Origin: Sedimentibacter sp.
GTDB lineage: Bacteria; Bacillota; Clostridia; Tissierellales; Sedimentibacteraceae
NCBI GenBank assembly: GCA_029256005.1
Contig: JAQSYS010000098.1
Coordinates: 1 to 6,658, forward strand
Length of the DNA stretch: 6,658 nt
Direction: 5' to 3'
Below the pieces are notes generated by a model. The model saw nothing but the letters and a program-made list of their open reading frames with translations. It was not told where the DNA came from and searched no databases. This document shows, in pieces, positions 6,036 to 6,658 of the stretch. The position numbers were made by a program, and so were the translations under genes. Position 1 is the stretch's first letter, and every line of letters starts with the position of its first letter.

Positions 6036-6658
6036 ATGTCTACAACATTACAATCAAAAGGAAAAAGTTCTTTTAGATGGGTCATGTTACTATTTGTTTG
6101 CTTGTTTTACTTTCTGATTCTCGGTTTTTGTAATCAATCATTTAATATCTTGCTTGGTACAATTACTACCGATATGGGTTGGGAAGCTACACAACGTACA
6201 GCAGTGGCTACAGCAATGTCGACAGGTATGATTTGGTTCGTATTTGTTGCAGGAATTATGATGGATAAGTTCAGCGTTAAAAAAGTTTTAGGCTCATCAG
6301 TTCTTATATGTGCGGCTCTAATTTTTCTAAGAGGACAGGCTAAAGGATTCACATTTTTCTTCACTTTAATGTTCCTGTTTGGTGCAGCCAGTGCATTTTA
6401 TATGCCTGCTACAACCAAAATTATTACATTGTGGTTTGATTCGGATGAACTTGCACTGGCAAATGGATTCCTTACTGCTGCAAGTCCAATGGGTCAAATT
6501 ACAGCGAATTATTTTGCAGTTAAAATAATGATGGCTATTGGTGGATGGCAAGCATTATATACATTCATTGGAGTAGCCGTAGTAGTACTTACAATAGCAT
6601 TCTTTGTTTTCGCGAAAGAAAGAAAAAGCTCTGAAGCATCACTTGTATCAAACACTCT
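6036..6658 (+). CDS. Major facilitator superfamily transporter, N-terminal half (3' end outside window)
   Basis: The frame stays open to the window end, giving 207 residues of an inner-membrane transporter. Seen: a short polar cytoplasmic N terminus (MSTTLQSKGKSS), then about six hydrophobic helices near 14-40, 57-77, 84-98, 105-125, 143-163 and 172-193, followed by the charged stretch AKERKSSE that begins the usual central cytoplasmic loop. GIMMDKFSVKKVLG at 73-86 is the MFS motif A between helices 2 and 3. A typical MFS protein has about 400-430 residues and 12 helices, so half is present. GGAGGA at 6022-6027, 8 bases before the ATG, supports the start. It follows the phosphotransacylase by 85 bases with no good terminator between, so it is probably in the same operon. 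Its position suggests uptake of the pathway's substrate or export of its acid product. Substrate is unknown; members of this superfamily include organic-acid and sulfoacetate (SauU) carriers. Confidence 0.87.
   Translation, partial: MSTTLQSKGKSSFRWVMLLFVCLFYFLILGFCNQSFNILLGTITTDMGWEATQRTAVATAMSTGMIWFVFVAGIMMDKFSVKKVLGSSVLICAALIFLRGQAKGFTFFFTLMFLFGAASAFYMPATTKIITLWFDSDELALANGFLTAASPMGQITANYFAVKIMMAIGGWQALYTFIGVAVVVLTIAFFVFAKERKSSEASLVSNT

Noticed and set aside
6134..6551. Minus-strand open frames near the window end
   Set aside because: The + strand carries a convincing MFS transporter through this whole stretch with a good ribosome binding site; the minus-strand frames are its shadows.

Overview
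The window is an AT-rich stretch of a catabolic or fermentative gene cluster, with every convincing gene on the + strand. The strong AGGAGG-type ribosome binding sites, short intergenic gaps, low GC, a tungsten/molybdenum-type aldehyde:ferredoxin oxidoreductase and a butyrate kinase/phosphotransbutyrylase pair all point to a strict anaerobe of the Clostridia or a close relative. I cannot name the species.

Layout. Bases 1-321 hold the C-terminal end of an iron-containing alcohol dehydrogenase whose start lies upstream of the window. It is followed at once by an aldehyde ferredoxin oxidoreductase (AOR, 332-2035), which overlaps by one base a 65-residue ThiS/MoaD-like protein ending in Gly-Gly (2035-2232). 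A clear rho-independent terminator (2231-2258) closes this first operon. The roughly 200-base gap that follows holds a near-ideal sigma-A promoter with an extended -10 box. A 24-base inverted repeat sits on the predicted transcription start, so a repressor very probably controls the second unit. After a leader of about 150 bases come a divergent butyrate kinase-type acyl kinase (2482-3567), a CoA-acylating aldehyde dehydrogenase (3638-5014), a phosphate butyryltransferase-like enzyme (5042-5950) and the first half of an MFS transporter (6036 to the window end).

How the genes fit together. The products can be joined into one scheme around a single aldehyde. The alcohol dehydrogenase interconverts alcohol and aldehyde. 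The aldehyde can go to acyl-CoA (acylating dehydrogenase), acyl-phosphate (phosphotransacylase) and free acid plus ATP (kinase), or directly to the acid with reduced ferredoxin (AOR). The MFS protein would import the substrate or export the acid. The same enzymes could run backwards to reduce an acid to an alcohol. Having both aldehyde-to-acid routes side by side is the most interesting feature. The substrate is not fixed by the sequence. The acylating dehydrogenase looks closest, from memory, to sulfoacetaldehyde/succinate-semialdehyde dehydrogenases, and the kinase is altered in motifs usually constant in butyrate kinases, so an unusual (possibly charged) C2-C4 acid is a reasonable inference rather than a demonstrated fact. 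No RNA gene, CRISPR array or mobile element was seen.
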